This document shows positions 19,630 to 30,498 of a stretch of DNA of 58,439 nt, in pieces. Location: contig NZ_LMCF01000137.1 of NCBI RefSeq assembly GCF_001623075.1, positions 1 through 58,439 on the forward strand. Direction: 5' to 3'. How positions within the stretch are numbered: position 1 is the stretch's first letter; each line of letters begins with the position of its first letter. The position numbers were made by a program, and so were the translations under genes. The DNA is from Pseudovibrio sp. Ad37. Its GTDB lineage: Bacteria > Pseudomonadota > Alphaproteobacteria > Rhizobiales > Stappiaceae. The notes beneath the pieces are model-generated. The model had not been told where the DNA came from. It did not search any database and was given only the letters and a program-made list of their open reading frames with translations.

Positions 19630-20667
19630 GTGAGCAATTTGAAAAATCTCATTGGAATTGTCGCTGACGGAAACACGTTGGACCGATCTCAGGCCCGCGA
19701 GGCCTTCGAGATCATCATGTCAGGCGCTGCAACTCCCGCACAGATCGGTGGCTTCCTCATGGCCTTGCGCTTGCGCGGCGAAACCATCGACGAAATTTCT
19801 GCAGCTGTAGAAACCATGCGCGCCAAAATGATCCCGGTGAAAGCACCAGATCACGCCATCGACATTGTTGGCACAGGTGGTGACGCATCCGGCTCCTATA
19901 ACATTTCAACCTGCACAGCCATTGTTGTGGCGGGCTGCGGCGTGACCGTTGCAAAACATGGCAACCGGTCCCTGTCCTCCAAATCCGGTTCAGCAGAAGC
20001 ACTTGCCGAGCTTGGCATCAACCTGGACCTGGATGCGAACGGCATCAGCCATTGCATTCATGAGGCCGGTATCGGCTTCATGTTTGCACCAAACCACCAC
20101 AAGGCCATGCGCCATGTCGGCCCGGCCCGCATTGAGCTGGGCACCAGAACAATCTTCAACCTGCTAGGCCCGCTCGCCAACCCGGCAGGCGCAAAGCGCC
20201 AGATGACAGGCGTATTCGCACAGCAATGGGTTGAACCACTCGCCAACACCCTTCAGGAAATGGGCACCGAAAAAGCCTGGATCGTCAACGGCTCCGATGG
20301 AATGGACGAAATCACCACCACCGGAACCACCTTTGTCGCCGAACTGAAGAACGGAAACATCAACACCTTCACAGTGTCTCCTGAAGATGCGGGCCTGCCG
20401 CTTGCAAAGACAGAAGATCTGAAAGGCGGCGATCCAAAAGAAAATGCTCAGGCACTGCGCGAAGTGCTGCAAGGAGCAAAAAACGCTTACAGGGATATCG
20501 TCCTGCTCAATTCAGCGGCCTCCCTTATCGTCGCAGATAAGGTCTCCACCCTCGCTGAGGGTGTCCAGATGGCTGCGCATGCGATTGACCAAGGTGCAGC
20601 CCTTTCCCGACTGGACAAACTTGTTGAAGCCTCCGACGCTGCAACAGCTGCCAATATGAAACTCTAA
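19630..20667 (+). CDS. trpD: anthranilate phosphoribosyltransferase
   Basis: The 345-residue enzyme carries out the second step of tryptophan synthesis, joining anthranilate to phosphoribosyl pyrophosphate. Marks include the PRPP loop [32 protein letters not shown], and [19 protein letters not shown]. The start is GTG at 19630, with GAGGGGG 8 nt upstream. It heads a run trpD-trpC-moaC-moeA with short gaps. There is no trpG or trpE in the window; in many alphaproteobacteria trpE-trpG lies elsewhere. Confidence 0.97.
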   Translation: MSNLKNLIGIVADGNTLDRSQAREAFEIIMSGAATPAQIGGFLMALRLRGETIDEISAAVETMRAKMIPVKAPDHAIDIVGTGGDASGSYNISTCTAIVVAGCGVTVAKHGNRSLSSKSGSAEALAELGINLDLDANGISHCIHEAGIGFMFAPNHHKAMRHVGPARIELGTRTIFNLLGPLANPAGAKRQMTGVFAQQWVEPLANTLQEMGTEKAWIVNGSDGMDEITTTGTTFVAELKNGNINTFTVSPEDAGLPLAKTEDLKGGDPKENAQALREVLQGAKNAYRDIVLLNSAASLIVADKVSTLAEGVQMAAHAIDQGAALSRLDKLVEASDAATAANMKL

Positions 20668-20680
20668 GACCACGGATCCC

Positions 20681-21472
20681 ATGTCAGATATCCTTAAGAA
20701 AATCGAAGCTTACAAACGTGAAGAAATTGCTGCTGCCAAAGCGCAAACTTCATTGGCTGATCTGAATGAGGCGATTAAAGCAGCAACACCAACACGCGGC
20801 TTTGCAGATGCTTTGAAAGCCAAGCATGCGAATGGTGAGTACGCCCTGATCGCAGAGGTAAAAAAAGCAAGTCCATCCAAGGGGTTGATCCGCGCTGACT
20901 TCAACCCGCCCGCACTCGCCAAAGCCTATGAAAACGGTGGTGCAGCATGCTTGTCCGTATTGACAGACACACCATCCTTTCAGGGCAAACCAGAATATCT
21001 CGTCACAGCTCGCGCTGAAGTCTCCCTGCCAGTTCTGCGCAAGGACTTCCTTTATGACACCTATCAGGTTCATGAAGCACGTGCATGGGGCGCTGACTGT
21101 ATTTTGATCATTATGGCAGCTGTTGACGACCAACTGGCCAAAGAGTTGGAAGACGCCGCATTTGAACTGGGCATGGATGCGCTTATCGAAGTTCATGACG
21201 AAGCTGAGTTGGAACGCGCACTGAAGCTCTCCTCTCCGCTTGTTGGCATCAACAATCGCAATTTAAAAACCTTCGAGACATCTCTGGAAACCAGCGAGCG
21301 GCTCGCACCACTGATCCCGCAAGATCGGATCATCGTTGGCGAGAGCGGCCTGTTCACTCCGGAAGACCTCTCCCGAATGGAAAACTCCGGTATCTCCACC
21401 TTCCTCATCGGCGAAAGCCTGATGCGTCAGGAAGATGTGGAAACCGCAACCAAAGCTTTGCTTAAGCGCTAA
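20681..21472 (+). CDS. trpC: indole-3-glycerol phosphate synthase
   Basis: The 263-residue TIM-barrel enzyme catalyses the fourth tryptophan step, ring closure to indole-3-glycerol phosphate. Motifs seen are [13 protein letters not shown] (catalytic Lys), [24 protein letters not shown] and [10 protein letters not shown] with the phosphate site. It is a stand-alone TrpC without a fused TrpF. It starts 13 nt after trpD. Confidence 0.97.
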   Translation: MSDILKKIEAYKREEIAAAKAQTSLADLNEAIKAATPTRGFADALKAKHANGEYALIAEVKKASPSKGLIRADFNPPALAKAYENGGAACLSVLTDTPSFQGKPEYLVTARAEVSLPVLRKDFLYDTYQVHEARAWGADCILIIMAAVDDQLAKELEDAAFELGMDALIEVHDEAELERALKLSSPLVGINNRNLKTFETSLETSERLAPLIPQDRIIVGESGLFTPEDLSRMENSGISTFLIGESLMRQEDVETATKALLKR

Positions 21473-21529
21473 AAATCAACTGCTTGGCAAAAGCAGACAC
21501 CTGAACAAACTGTGTCCAGAGGCAAGACA

Positions 21530-22033
21530 ATGTCAGAACTTTCTCCAAAACTCACTCACTTAGATGACAGCGGTGCGGCTCATATGGTCGACATTTCGGA
21601 GAAAGAGGTTACCTCACGCATTGCCCGTGCAGGCGGTCAGGTAAAAATGCAGCCTGAAACTCTGGACATGATCCTTTCAGGCAACGCCAAGAAAGGCGAC
21701 GTGCTCGCAACAGCGCGCATTGCTGGCATCATGGCGGCCAAGAGAACTCACGAGCTGATCCCGTTGTGCCATCCTCTGGCGCTTTCCAAGGTTCAGGTGG
21801 ACTTCACACCCAATCCTGAACTGCCGGGAATTGAGATCGAAGTCTTCGCAAAGGTATCCGGCCAGACTGGCATCGAGATGGAAGCACTTACAGCCGCCTC
21901 CGTTGCCTGCCTGACAATTTACGACATGGCAAAAGCCGTTGACCGTTCTATGGAGATCGGTGAAATCCGGTTGCTGGAGAAGAAGGGCGGCAAGTCCGGT
22001 CACTATCTGGCTGAGGAGGATAACTCCCAATGA
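21530..22033 (+). CDS. moaC: cyclic pyranopterin monophosphate synthase MoaC
   Basis: The 167-residue enzyme catalyses the second half of the first step of molybdenum cofactor synthesis. Seen are [16 protein letters not shown] at the start, [15 protein letters not shown] with active-site His and Cys, and [23 protein letters not shown] at 21530 is preferred over GTG at 21512, because AGAGGC lies just upstream and the family starts there. Its stop overlaps the moeA start (ATGA), so the two are translationally coupled. Confidence 0.97.
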   Translation: MSELSPKLTHLDDSGAAHMVDISEKEVTSRIARAGGQVKMQPETLDMILSGNAKKGDVLATARIAGIMAAKRTHELIPLCHPLALSKVQVDFTPNPELPGIEIEVFAKVSGQTGIEMEALTAASVACLTIYDMAKAVDRSMEIGEIRLLEKKGGKSGHYLAEEDNSQ

Positions 22034-23244
22034 GCTTGATCAGTATTGAAGAAGCGCTGGACCGCCTTCTAAAAGATGTGAGGCCAACCGGCACCGAGCA
22101 GCTTCCACTACTTGAAGCTGGAGAACGCATTCTGGCAGAAGATGTTGCTGCAACGAGAACGCAGCCTCCATTTTCGGCCTCAGCGATGGATGGATATGCT
22201 GTCAAAGCTGCTGATACGGTCGATCCAGAGACTGCTTTGAAGGTCATTGGAGAAGTAGCTGCCGGGCATAACTTCGATGGCACGCTGCAAGCCGGAGAAG
22301 CTCTGCGCATCTTTACAGGTGCACCTGTTCCAGCAGGCGTCGACGCGATTTTAATGCAGGAAAACGCCCGCCGTGACGGGGATAACCTGTTTTGCGAGGA
22401 AGCTGTTTCTGTTGGTAAGTCCATCCGTCCGGCAGGCCTCGACTTCAAAGAAGGTCAGGTCCTCCTGAAGGCAGGTGCCCCACTCGGCTTCCGCGAACTG
22501 TCTCTTGCAGGCGCCATGAACCACGCATCCCTTCCGGTACGCAAAAAGCCAGTCGTTGCGATCCTCGCAAATGGTGATGAACTCGTCGAACCGGGCCAGA
22601 TACCCGGCCCGAATCAAATCATAGCGTCAAATCAGGTCGGCATTGCAGAGTTCGTCAGAAACTGCGGCGGAACGCCGATGATGCTCGGCATCGCCCCAGA
22701 CCAGCCTGAGGAAATCGCAGCACGCGTGAAGCAGGCCATCCAAGCAAAAGCCGATGTACTGGTGACACTCGGCGGAGCCTCTGTTGGCGACCACGATCTC
22801 ATTCAGGACGTACTGGGAGCTGAAGGCATGGAGCTTGGCTTCTGGCGCATCGCCATGCGCCCGGGCAAACCCCTCATGGCCGGCGCCCTAGGCCCAATGA
22901 AAGTCCTCGGCCTTCCTGGCAATCCAGTCTCCAGTCTTGTATGCGCACTCCTCTTCCTTGGCCCGCTTCTGGATAAGATGCTAGGCCGCACGGTCTCTGT
23001 GACAAATCAAGGCGTTACCAAAGCAACTTTGGCAGATGATTTGCCTGTAAATGATATGCGTCAGGACTACCTGCGCGCCAGTTTGGGTACAGACAAACAC
23101 GGAGATCTGATAGCAACGCCGTTTGGCAAACAGGACTCTTCCATGCTTGCCTTGCTGACAAAAGCAGACGCCCTGATCATTCGCCCGCCACACGCACCAG
23201 CTGCAAAGGCAGGTGAAAAAGTGGACCTGCTCAAGCTACGCTGA
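22030..23244 (+). CDS. moeA: molybdopterin molybdenumtransferase MoeA
   Basis: The 404-residue enzyme inserts molybdate into adenylylated molybdopterin. Typical segments are [31 protein letters not shown], a [14 protein letters not shown] loop in the molybdopterin-binding domain, and [12 protein letters not shown] followed by GLPGNPVSS. The four-domain length is normal. The ATG overlaps the moaC stop. lexA follows after 249 nt with its own control region. Confidence 0.97.
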   Translation: MSLISIEEALDRLLKDVRPTGTEQLPLLEAGERILAEDVAATRTQPPFSASAMDGYAVKAADTVDPETALKVIGEVAAGHNFDGTLQAGEALRIFTGAPVPAGVDAILMQENARRDGDNLFCEEAVSVGKSIRPAGLDFKEGQVLLKAGAPLGFRELSLAGAMNHASLPVRKKPVVAILANGDELVEPGQIPGPNQIIASNQVGIAEFVRNCGGTPMMLGIAPDQPEEIAARVKQAIQAKADVLVTLGGASVGDHDLIQDVLGAEGMELGFWRIAMRPGKPLMAGALGPMKVLGLPGNPVSSLVCALLFLGPLLDKMLGRTVSVTNQGVTKATLADDLPVNDMRQDYLRASLGTDKHGDLIATPFGKQDSSMLALLTKADALIIRPPHAPAAKAGEKVDLLKLR

Positions 23245-23340
23245 ATCCAGTCATCAGAAGTGGGCAACCCCTGCCCACTCACCCACCAGAAACCAAATCC
23301 CCCAGTTCTAGCAGGGCTTAACCTCAACAAACCCATTGCA

Positions 23341-23381
23341 GAACACAATGAGAACAGGTAGAGTACGTTCGTGTTTTGTCC
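23341..23381 (+). promoter_or_regulatory. tandem LexA (SOS) boxes before lexA
   Basis: GAAC-N7-GAAC at 23341-23355 is a perfect alphaproteobacterial SOS box (GTTC-N7-GTTC on the other strand). A second site, GTTC-N7-GTCC at 23367-23381, matches seven of eight defined bases. The two lie about 26 nt apart and 113-153 nt ahead of lexA, as expected for LexA autorepression. Confidence 0.8.
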
Positions 23382-23493
23382 TTCCAATCGCAGAAGTTGA
23401 AGTCTTTAAGCTTCTTGGAATTACAAAACCGCGATTGGTCAGGAATGGCCGCTCACTTTCAATCAGCGCCTTAGGAGCGAACGGGGATAAAAG

Positions 23494-24216
23494 ATGCTTA
23501 CACAGAAGCAACACGAGCTTTTGATGTTCATCCATCAACGCTTGAAGGAAGCCGGTGTTCCACCCTCCTTCGATGAGATGAAGGACGCGCTGGACCTCCG
23601 TTCCAAATCCGGCATTCACCGGCTGATCACAGCTCTGGAAGAGCGCGGCTTCATTCGCCGCTTGCCGAACAGAGCTCGTGCACTTGAAATCCTCAAACTG
23701 CCAGACTCTATTTCTCCGGGCCTGAAGCCTGCCGCCAAGGAAAAAGGCTTTGCACCTGAGGTGATTGAGGGCTCCCTGAGCAAGAAAGTAGCAACGCCGC
23801 CACCTCCACGCACCACATCACCAGACGAAGTGCCAACGCTGGAAATCCCGGTCATGGGCCGCATTGCTGCAGGCGTCCCAATCGAAGCAATCCAGACACA
23901 AAGCCATACCATCGCAATGCCTGCTGATCTGATGGGGCGTGGCGAGCATTATGCATTGGAAGTCAAAGGCGATTCCATGATCGATGCCGGTATCTTCGAT
24001 GGAGATACCGTGTTGATCAAACGTGGTGACACGGCTGATAACGGCGAAATCGTTGTGGCGCTGATTGATGAAGAAGAAGCAACCTTGAAGCGCCTGCGCA
24101 AAAAAGGCGCCTCAGTCGCGTTGGAAGCGGCCAACCCCGCCTACGAAACTCGCATCTTCGGCCCGGGCCGCGTCCACGTTCAAGGCAAGATGATTGCGCT
24201 CTTCCGCCGCTATTAA
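23494..24216 (+). CDS. lexA: SOS repressor LexA
   Basis: The 240-residue repressor binds SOS boxes and cuts itself when RecA filaments form. The N-terminal winged helix ([38 protein letters not shown]) is followed by a linker of about 45 residues. The S24 protease domain comes last. The self-cleavage site is Ala126-Gly127 in RIAAGVPI, with catalytic Ser161 in GDSMID and Lys199 in EATLKR. It is probably autoregulated through the boxes at 23341-23381. Its last 105 nt overlap, tail to tail, the 3' end of the comEC frame. Confidence 0.98.
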   Translation: MLTQKQHELLMFIHQRLKEAGVPPSFDEMKDALDLRSKSGIHRLITALEERGFIRRLPNRARALEILKLPDSISPGLKPAAKEKGFAPEVIEGSLSKKVATPPPPRTTSPDEVPTLEIPVMGRIAAGVPIEAIQTQSHTIAMPADLMGRGEHYALEVKGDSMIDAGIFDGDTVLIKRGDTADNGEIVVALIDEEEATLKRLRKKGASVALEAANPAYETRIFGPGRVHVQGKMIALFRRY

Positions 24217-26664
24217 GTCATTGGTTGCCTGAGGCAATTTTGGATTCCAAGGTCTGCGCTGAGCATCATATGCCCAGCGCACTTTTTTTATTCTTTCCCC
24301 GCCCTCAACATTAGCAGAAAGCCAGATGTAAGCTGAACCGCGCTCTCCGAAAACCTTCTGGTCAAGAACCAACTCAGCCCGACAAGCCGGAGGCGCCTGA
24401 GCCTGTGTGATGACGATGGTGGCAAGATGGCAGTCAGCCTCCAAAACTTCAGCTACTTTAGACTGTGCCAACAGGATCGGCGCAGAGCTTATCCTCCCTC
24501 CCTCCGCAGGCTGCTGAGGGAATATCTCAATCACACAGCCGCGCTCATCACAGGACCGATCTGAAGCCCTCACCTTGTGCTGCTTGAACGAACCCGCTGA
24601 AACCCCACCAGCGCGCAACAAGCTGTCAGCAGCAAACGACATACGTGAGGACGTCAGTAGAAACGCACCATCCTGCCCATAATAAGCAATGTGCTTGCCC
24701 GCATCCGCAATCATCAGATCAGGCGCCTTGCCACCGGCAAACATCAGGACACTCACCGTAAATGCCGGAAGCGAAAGCCATTTCAGGCGCAGTGGCATCA
24801 CACACAGCACAACAATAGCAAAGATCACAAGCAGATAACCCGGGGCACTAGCAACCCCGAGACTGGTCAGCCCCTCACTGAGTGAGCTCACCCAGTAAGC
24901 GGCTTTCAGCACCAGCGCCAACCCAGCCTCCATCCCTTGCAGAAAGAACGCATCCGCACCAAACGGGATCGCCAACAGACTCAATAACCCAAGGGGCATA
25001 ACCACAAAAGTCACCAATGGCATAGCAAGGATATTCCCCAGAACTCCATAAGGCGCAACCTGCTCAAAATGCATCGCCGCAACTGGCCCCGTGGCAGCAC
25101 CTGCAATCAACGAGGTCAACGTACAAGCTAGAATCCACCTTAAGCTTACACGACTAACCTTATGAAACCATGAGACATTCCGTCTGCGCGAACTATCTCG
25201 ATCACCGAGCAACCAATCCTTCCCAAGCATATAGGCTGAGAGCAAGGCGAGCACTGCAATGAAGGACATCTGAAACCCGGGAGCCAGAACTTCCTCCGGC
25301 CTCAGGCTTAAAAGAACAAGGCAAGCCAGCGCCAGACCACGCAGACTGAAGGCCCGCCGACCAAGCAGACCCGCGCATAAAATCATCGCCGCCATCAAAA
25401 AAGCCCGCTGCGTTGCCACAGAAGCTCCTGACAAACCAAGATAAACAATCGCCGCAATCAGTGCTGCCACGCTGGCATAAACGTGAATATGTCCTTTCAG
25501 CGCAAGCGACTGGCTGAGGGATAGGATCAGACGGGCACCAAGGAAGACCAGAGAGGTCACAAGACCCATATGCATACCGGAGATGGCGAGGACATGAGCA
25601 AGTCCGGCATTGCGTAACGCATCCTTGTCAGCGGTGGCAAGGTAGTCTCGCTTGCCCACCAGAAGCGCAACAGCAAACGCACTTTCCGCGCTGTTATCCA
25701 ACACCCGCCGGATCCGCTGCGCAATTCCGCTACGTACACGCTCTATCCCTTGCAGAAAACTTGTACCCTCTACGGGTGCCACAACAACCGGCTTGGAAAG
25801 CGCGTAGCCAACCGCACCAATCCCACTGAAAAACGCAGTTCGGGCAAAGTCATACCCACCGGGGCGCACCGCACCTCCAGGCGGCAACAACCGAGCCTTC
25901 AGCTGCATCCTGTCCCCCATCACGGGTGCCTCTTTCATCCCCTTGATGCTGATCCGGATGCGATAAGAAAGAGGAGTTACGCTCTTCTGCGAAAGTGTTG
26001 TCACATCTGCAAAAATGACGGAGTAAGCCCCTTTGCCAGAATGCTTCACTCCAGCAACCACACCCTCCACTTTACGTGTAACCGGACGCTCCAGCGGGTC
26101 GCCGCGCGCATACTCCACGCGCAAATCAGCAAGGAAGAACCCGGCTAAAAAGAACAAAAGCGCGGTTAGACCAACCGTCAATCGCCCGCCCCTCCAACGT
26201 TGAAAAGCAAATAATACCAATAAGATAAAAGGAATTCCGCTTAAAACGCTATAAGGTTCCGCGGGGAGCGAGAAATAAACCAGCACACCAGCTAAATGGC
26301 AAAGCGCATACCAGAGGATGCCATGCCCCTTGTTCCAATCCTGCACGAGCGCAGAGCGGGCATAAGTCATGACAGCTGACCAATCCGGCCTCAGCACGAA
26401 ACGCAGCAACTCACGTGTCTTTTGGACCACATCACAAAGCCTAAGGCGCTGTTTCTCTTCAGCAAACCTCGTGCTTGCGTTGCTATGTGCGTTTCTTGCG
26501 TTGACTTGCGTTTTTGTGCGTTGCTGTGTGGCTCGCCCAGCAAGCGCCGTATCGGTCTCAAACAGCACAGAAGAAAACTTATCCTCCTCAAGGCAAAGCT
26601 CACCTATTCTGGGAGCACAGCCACCAGATTGCGTCTTGTCTGAGGATGATTGCCCCTCGCGCAC
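24112..26664 (-). CDS. comEC: ComEC/Rec2-family DNA uptake channel
   Basis: The 850-residue polytopic inner-membrane protein should move single-stranded DNA into the cytoplasm. A DUF4131-like N-terminal part is followed by the competence domain with [15 protein letters not shown] and [13 protein letters not shown], then many helices. No metallo-beta-lactamase domain is seen at the end. The start is uncertain. GTG at 26664 has AAAGGGA 7 nt upstream; the frame stays open up to 26787, and the first ATG close to the conserved part is at 26370. The C-terminal 35 residues come from the antisense strand of lexA, and homologues I recall end near the RPW motif just before that. Confidence 0.85.
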   Translation of the reverse strand: MREGQSSSDKTQSGGCAPRIGELCLEEDKFSSVLFETDTALAGRATQQRTKTQVNARNAHSNASTRFAEEKQRLRLCDVVQKTRELLRFVLRPDWSAVMTYARSALVQDWNKGHGILWYALCHLAGVLVYFSLPAEPYSVLSGIPFILLVLFAFQRWRGGRLTVGLTALLFFLAGFFLADLRVEYARGDPLERPVTRKVEGVVAGVKHSGKGAYSVIFADVTTLSQKSVTPLSYRIRISIKGMKEAPVMGDRMQLKARLLPPGGAVRPGGYDFARTAFFSGIGAVGYALSKPVVVAPVEGTSFLQGIERVRSGIAQRIRRVLDNSAESAFAVALLVGKRDYLATADKDALRNAGLAHVLAISGMHMGLVTSLVFLGARLILSLSQSLALKGHIHVYASVAALIAAIVYLGLSGASVATQRAFLMAAMILCAGLLGRRAFSLRGLALACLVLLSLRPEEVLAPGFQMSFIAVLALLSAYMLGKDWLLGDRDSSRRRNVSWFHKVSRVSLRWILACTLTSLIAGAATGPVAAMHFEQVAPYGVLGNILAMPLVTFVVMPLGLLSLLAIPFGADAFFLQGMEAGLALVLKAAYWVSSLSEGLTSLGVASAPGYLLVIFAIVVLCVMPLRLKWLSLPAFTVSVLMFAGGKAPDLMIADAGKHIAYYGQDGAFLLTSSRMSFAADSLLRAGGVSAGSFKQHKVRASDRSCDERGCVIEIFPQQPAEGGRISSAPILLAQSKVAEVLEADCHLATIVITQAQAPPACRAELVLDQKVFGERGSAYIWLSANVEGGERIKKVRWAYDAQRRPWNPKLPQATNDLIAAEERNHLALNVDAARAEDASFVGGVGRFQRD
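26476..26522. repeat. five TGCGTT repeats at helical-turn spacing
   Basis: TGCGTT occurs at 26476, 26488, 26497, 26507 and 26517, so the steps are 12, 9, 10 and 10 nt. On the other strand these are AACGCA boxes. They fall in the poorly conserved N-terminal part of comEC, about 270-310 nt ahead of gltX. They may be binding sites, or simply a low-complexity coding stretch. Confidence 0.6.
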
Positions 26665-26789
26665 CCTTAAGTCCCTTTCTGCCACTTGGGAACTTTTCAA
26701 TGCTATGGTACACAGCCCGCAGAGGTACGGCGCCCCGCCGTAATTACCCCAAACTATTCGAAGTAACTTGAAACTTTTCCGGAACACCT

Positions 26790-28214
26790 ATGACTAAACC
26801 TGTTGTGACGCGCTTCGCGCCTTCTCCTACTGGCTACCTGCATATTGGCGGCGCCCGTACAGCCCTGTTCAACTGGCTTCTGGCAAAACACAGCGGCGGT
26901 AAAATGCTGCTGCGTATCGAAGACACCGATCGCTCCCGCTCCACCGAGGAAGCCGTAGATGCGCTGCTGGACGGTCTGTCCTGGCTGGGCATGGACTGGG
27001 ACGGCGAGCCGATCTCCCAGTATGGCCGCGTTGACCGCCACCGCGAAGTTGCTGAGCAGATGGTCAAGGACAGCACTGCGTACTACTGCTACTGCTCCCC
27101 GGAAGAAGTGAACGAGATGCGCGAGAAGGCCCGCGCAGAAGGTCGCCCGCCGCGTTATGACGGCACTTGGCGTGATCGTGACCCATCTGAAGCACCGGAA
27201 GGCATCGCACCGGCTATTCGCCTGAAAGCACCGCTCGAAGGTGACACCATCGTGGAAGATCAGGTTCAGGGCACCGTCAAGTTCGCCAATAAGGATCTGG
27301 ACGACCTGATCCTCGTGCGCTCTGATGGCAACCCAACCTACATGCTGGCTGTTGTGGTAGACGACCACGACATGGGCGTCACCCACATCGTACGTGGCGA
27401 TGACCACCTGACCAACGCAGCGCGCCAGTCCCTAATCTATAAGGCTCTGAACTGGGATGTCCCGGTCATGGCGCACATTCCGCTGATCTACGGACCAGAT
27501 GGCGCAAAGCTCTCCAAGCGCCACGGAGCAGTTGGTGCAGAAGCGTACCGGGCTATGGGCTACCTGCCATCCGCCATGCGCAACTATCTGGCACGCCTCG
27601 GCTGGTCCCACGGCGATGACGAGATCTTCTCTACCGATCAGATGATCGAGTGGTTCGGTCTGGACGCTGTAGGCAAATCCCCGTCCCGTTTCGACTTCAA
27701 GAAGCTGGAAAACCTGAACGCTCACTACATGCGCTCAGAAAATGAGGAGGAGCTGCTCGGCCACTTCCTCACCTATCTGATGGACGTGGAAGGCGGCGCA
27801 GACGTTATGGCGTGGATTGCGGGCGACGGAAATCAGGACAAACTGGTTGAAGCTCTGCCTGGCCTGAAAGAGCGCGCAAAGACCCTTGTCGAACTGCTGG
27901 AATCTGCTCGTTACCTCTGGGTTCAGCGTCCGCTGGATCTGGATGCAAAGGCTGAAAAGATCCTCTCTGACGAGGCACGTGCTGTTCTTGGCAAGGTTCT
28001 GGTTGCTCTGGAAGCACTGGACGAGTGGACCGTGGAAAGCACCGAGGCTGCCGTTAAGGCAGTTGCTGAAACAGAAGAGCTGAAACTCGGCAAAGTTGCT
28101 CAGCCATTGCGCGCTGCACTCACTGGTCGTGGCACATCCCCAGGCATCTTTGACGTGCTCAAAGTGCTCGGAAAAGACGAATCCTGCGCACGCATTCGTG
28201 ATCTTTCAGCTTAA
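26790..28214 (+). CDS. gltX: glutamate--tRNA ligase
   Basis: The 474-residue class I aminoacyl-tRNA synthetase charges tRNA-Glu and in alphaproteobacteria often tRNA-Gln too. The HIGH motif is seen in [17 protein letters not shown] and the KMSKS motif in [11 protein letters not shown]. The anticodon-binding C-terminal half is complete and ends with the usual [15 protein letters not shown] block. The gene is divergent from comEC and directly upstream of gltA, as in Hyphomicrobiales. Confidence 0.98.
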   Translation: MTKPVVTRFAPSPTGYLHIGGARTALFNWLLAKHSGGKMLLRIEDTDRSRSTEEAVDALLDGLSWLGMDWDGEPISQYGRVDRHREVAEQMVKDSTAYYCYCSPEEVNEMREKARAEGRPPRYDGTWRDRDPSEAPEGIAPAIRLKAPLEGDTIVEDQVQGTVKFANKDLDDLILVRSDGNPTYMLAVVVDDHDMGVTHIVRGDDHLTNAARQSLIYKALNWDVPVMAHIPLIYGPDGAKLSKRHGAVGAEAYRAMGYLPSAMRNYLARLGWSHGDDEIFSTDQMIEWFGLDAVGKSPSRFDFKKLENLNAHYMRSENEEELLGHFLTYLMDVEGGADVMAWIAGDGNQDKLVEALPGLKERAKTLVELLESARYLWVQRPLDLDAKAEKILSDEARAVLGKVLVALEALDEWTVESTEAAVKAVAETEELKLGKVAQPLRAALTGRGTSPGIFDVLKVLGKDESCARIRDLSA

Positions 28215-28233
28215 TTCGCTGAATTCTAAAAGA

Positions 28234-28272
28234 AACTACCGCTGCAAATACTAGTCATTCGTAGCGGTAGTT
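28234..28272 (+). terminator. perfect 10-bp inverted repeat after gltX
   Basis: AACTACCGCT at 28234-28243 pairs with AGCGGTAGTT at 28263-28272 around a 19 nt loop, 20 nt after the gltX stop. No long T-run follows, so termination would be weak or factor-assisted. Confidence 0.5.
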
Positions 28273-28417
28273 ACACTTATAGCTAAAAGCATTGGTTGCG
28301 GGCGCTTGCCCCATCGCGGCAAATGATATAGGCAGTTCCACGACAACACTCTCCTCCGGGCGGAAACGTCAGATCATGCAGTGTATTCATTTGTACACAA
28401 ATGAAGCAAGTCGCATG

Positions 28418-28448
28418 AGGAGATACAAAATGGGGGTTGCCTGATATG
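28418..28448 (+). promoter_or_regulatory. four-codon leader ORF directly before gltA
   Basis: The best ribosome binding site, AGGAG at 28418-28422, lies 7 nt before an ATG at 28430 that codes only for Met-Gly-Val-Ala and stops with TGA at 28442-28444. The gltA ATG comes one base later, at 28446. This layout could couple gltA translation to the mini-ORF. Confidence 0.45.
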
Positions 28449-29738
28449 AGCGACAAAACAGCGAAACTGACTATTGGAGACAACAGCTGGGACTTTAACG
28501 TCCACTCTGGCTCCATGGGCCCTGATGTTCTGGACATCGGTTCGCTTTATAAGCAAACTGATCACTTCACACTGGACCCTGGTTTCACATCAACTGCCTC
28601 ATGCGAATCCAAGATCACTTACATCGACGGTGACGCAGGCGTTCTGCTTTACCGCGGTTACCCGATTGAACAGCTCGCCGAACACGGCGACTTTTTGGAA
28701 AGCTGCTATCTGCTGCTGTACGGCGAACTGCCAACACGCGCAGAGAAGGACGATTTTGTTCATCGTGTAACCTACCACACCATGATCCATGATCAGATGA
28801 GCTCTTTCTTCAAGGGTTATCGTCGTGACGCTCACCCAATGGCAGTCATGACCGGTACCGTTGGAGCTCTCTCTTCCTTCTATCATGACAGCACCGACAT
28901 CTCCGATCCACACCTGCGCATGGTTGCATCCCTGCGCATGATCGCAAAGATGCCGACCATTGCTGCAATGGCCTACAAATACCACGTTGGTCAGCCATTC
29001 GTTTACCCAAGAAACGATCTGGACTACGCATCCAACTTCCTACACATGTGCTTCGCAGTTCCATGTGAGGAATATAAAGTAAATCCGGTTCTGGCACGCG
29101 CCATGGACCGTATCTTCATCCTGCACGCTGACCACGAGCAGAACGCTTCCACATCCACCGTACGTCTTGCTGGTTCTTCAGGCGCAAACCCATTTGCATG
29201 TATTGCAGCTGGCATTGCATGTCTGTGGGGTCCATCTCATGGCGGTGCGAATGAGGCAGCTCTGAACATGCTTTCCGAAATCGGTTCTGTTGACCGTATT
29301 CCTGAGTATGTGGCACGTGCAAAAGACAAGAATGATCCGTTCCGCCTCATGGGCTTCGGTCACCGCGTCTACAAAAACTACGACCCACGCGCACGCATCA
29401 TGCAGAAAACCTGTCATGAAGTGCTTGCAGAGCTGGGCCACCAGGACGATCCGCTTCTTGAAGTGGCAATGGAACTGGAAAAAGTTGCCCTCACCGATCC
29501 TTACTTCGTTGAGAAGAAGCTCTATCCAAACATTGACTTCTACTCCGGCATCACCCTGCGTGCTCTGGGCTTCCCAACCACCATGTTCACCGTGCTCTTC
29601 GCACTGGCTCGTACAGTAGGTTGGATCGCACAGTGGAAGGAAATGATTGAAGATCCTTCCCAGCGTATCGGTCGTCCACGCCAGCTGTACACCGGCTATT
29701 CCGAGCGTGACTATCAGCCAATCGACCAGCGTCGTTAA
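28446..29738 (+). CDS. gltA: citrate synthase
   Basis: The 430-residue enzyme condenses acetyl-CoA and oxaloacetate at the entry of the TCA cycle. It is the large type II form ([22 protein letters not shown]), with active-site blocks [32 protein letters not shown] and [18 protein letters not shown] at 28446 is used; a TTG at 28437 in the same frame would add three residues. A strong terminator follows. Beyond it the core gene order is interrupted by the nine-gene island. Confidence 0.97.
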   Translation: MSDKTAKLTIGDNSWDFNVHSGSMGPDVLDIGSLYKQTDHFTLDPGFTSTASCESKITYIDGDAGVLLYRGYPIEQLAEHGDFLESCYLLLYGELPTRAEKDDFVHRVTYHTMIHDQMSSFFKGYRRDAHPMAVMTGTVGALSSFYHDSTDISDPHLRMVASLRMIAKMPTIAAMAYKYHVGQPFVYPRNDLDYASNFLHMCFAVPCEEYKVNPVLARAMDRIFILHADHEQNASTSTVRLAGSSGANPFACIAAGIACLWGPSHGGANEAALNMLSEIGSVDRIPEYVARAKDKNDPFRLMGFGHRVYKNYDPRARIMQKTCHEVLAELGHQDDPLLEVAMELEKVALTDPYFVEKKLYPNIDFYSGITLRALGFPTTMFTVLFALARTVGWIAQWKEMIEDPSQRIGRPRQLYTGYSERDYQPIDQRR

Positions 29739-29814
29739 AAACATTTCCCCGAAAGCGGACACCGCTGTTCGGGAAATGCAGCAAAGCTGATTGAGCTGAG
29801 AAGTTAAACTTCAG

Positions 29815-29842
29815 AAAAAGGAGGCATTTTGCCTCCTTTTTT
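29815..29842 (+). terminator. rho-independent terminator after gltA
   Basis: GGAGGC and GCCTCC form a stem, with five As before it and a T6 run after it and a 5 nt loop ATTTT. It is nearly symmetrical, so it could act on both strands. Confidence 0.9.
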
Positions 29843-29979
29843 ATTTGAAAAGCACCATTTGCTTTCAGCACCCACAAACCATGAGGCGGCTTAATCCTGT
29901 TCATGCCTCACCACATCCCTATCCTTGATGCTTGACCAAGTGCCCAGCACTGCCACCGGCATCAGAAAAGGATGTATTG

Positions 29980-30432
29980 ATGCGTCTTGCCCCCCTCCCT
30001 GTTTTTGCAGCCTTCACGCTCCTCTCTGCCGGTCTGGCAAGCTATTCCTCAGCAAACACCGAAACCGCACAAGCTTCCCGGGACGTTGCCTTCTCAAACC
30101 TGAGCATGCAGGACGGCACATCAGACAATTCCATCTGCGTTGAGCGTTATGGTGACGGGTACACAGTCTCCCCCTCCAAAGAAGCCCCCAAACGCACCTA
30201 CATCAGCGACAAGGGACACACCGTAACGCTGGTGGATAGAAACGAGATTTTAGGACAAGGCATTTTTGCTGAACATGACCGGTTCATGATGACATTCCCC
30301 GGCAATGAAGGTGAAGAGATTGAGGTCACTCAATTCGTGACCGGCCTGATCGGCGGCGACAACTACAGTGGCGTATTCACAGACGGCACATGCACCGGAA
30401 AGGTTTCTGTTGGCCCATTGGAATACAAATAA
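29980..30432 (+). CDS. array protein 1: small exported two-cysteine protein, unknown family
   Basis: This 150-residue protein is first in a tandem set of nine paralogues (29980-35744). ATG 29980 is used because AAAAGGAT lies 8 nt upstream and the export signal MRLAPLPVFAAFTLLSAGLA begins there; the frame opens further up at a TTG at 29932. The mature part follows the family plan: FSNLSMQDGT, first cysteine in SICVERYGDG, SDKGHTVTL, GIFAEHDRF, TGLIGG, and second cysteine in SGVFTDGTCTG near the end. It is intermediate between the two groups, with group-B style at the N-terminal side and group-A features such as AEH. Two cysteines in an exported protein suggest one disulfide. I do not recognise the family, and no enzyme motif is visible. 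Confidence 0.8.
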   Translation: MRLAPLPVFAAFTLLSAGLASYSSANTETAQASRDVAFSNLSMQDGTSDNSICVERYGDGYTVSPSKEAPKRTYISDKGHTVTLVDRNEILGQGIFAEHDRFMMTFPGNEGEEIEVTQFVTGLIGGDNYSGVFTDGTCTGKVSVGPLEYK

Positions 30433-30498
30433 AGACAGCTCATAGCTGCTGCGCTGGCACAAGAAGTTAGGCAAAACAGATTTGAAACGGGAGCACAT

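Noticed and set aside
26665-26787. comEC start at the far end of the open frame
   Set aside because: It would leave 2 nt to the divergent gltX start and no room for promoters; GTG at 26664 has a good ribosome site.
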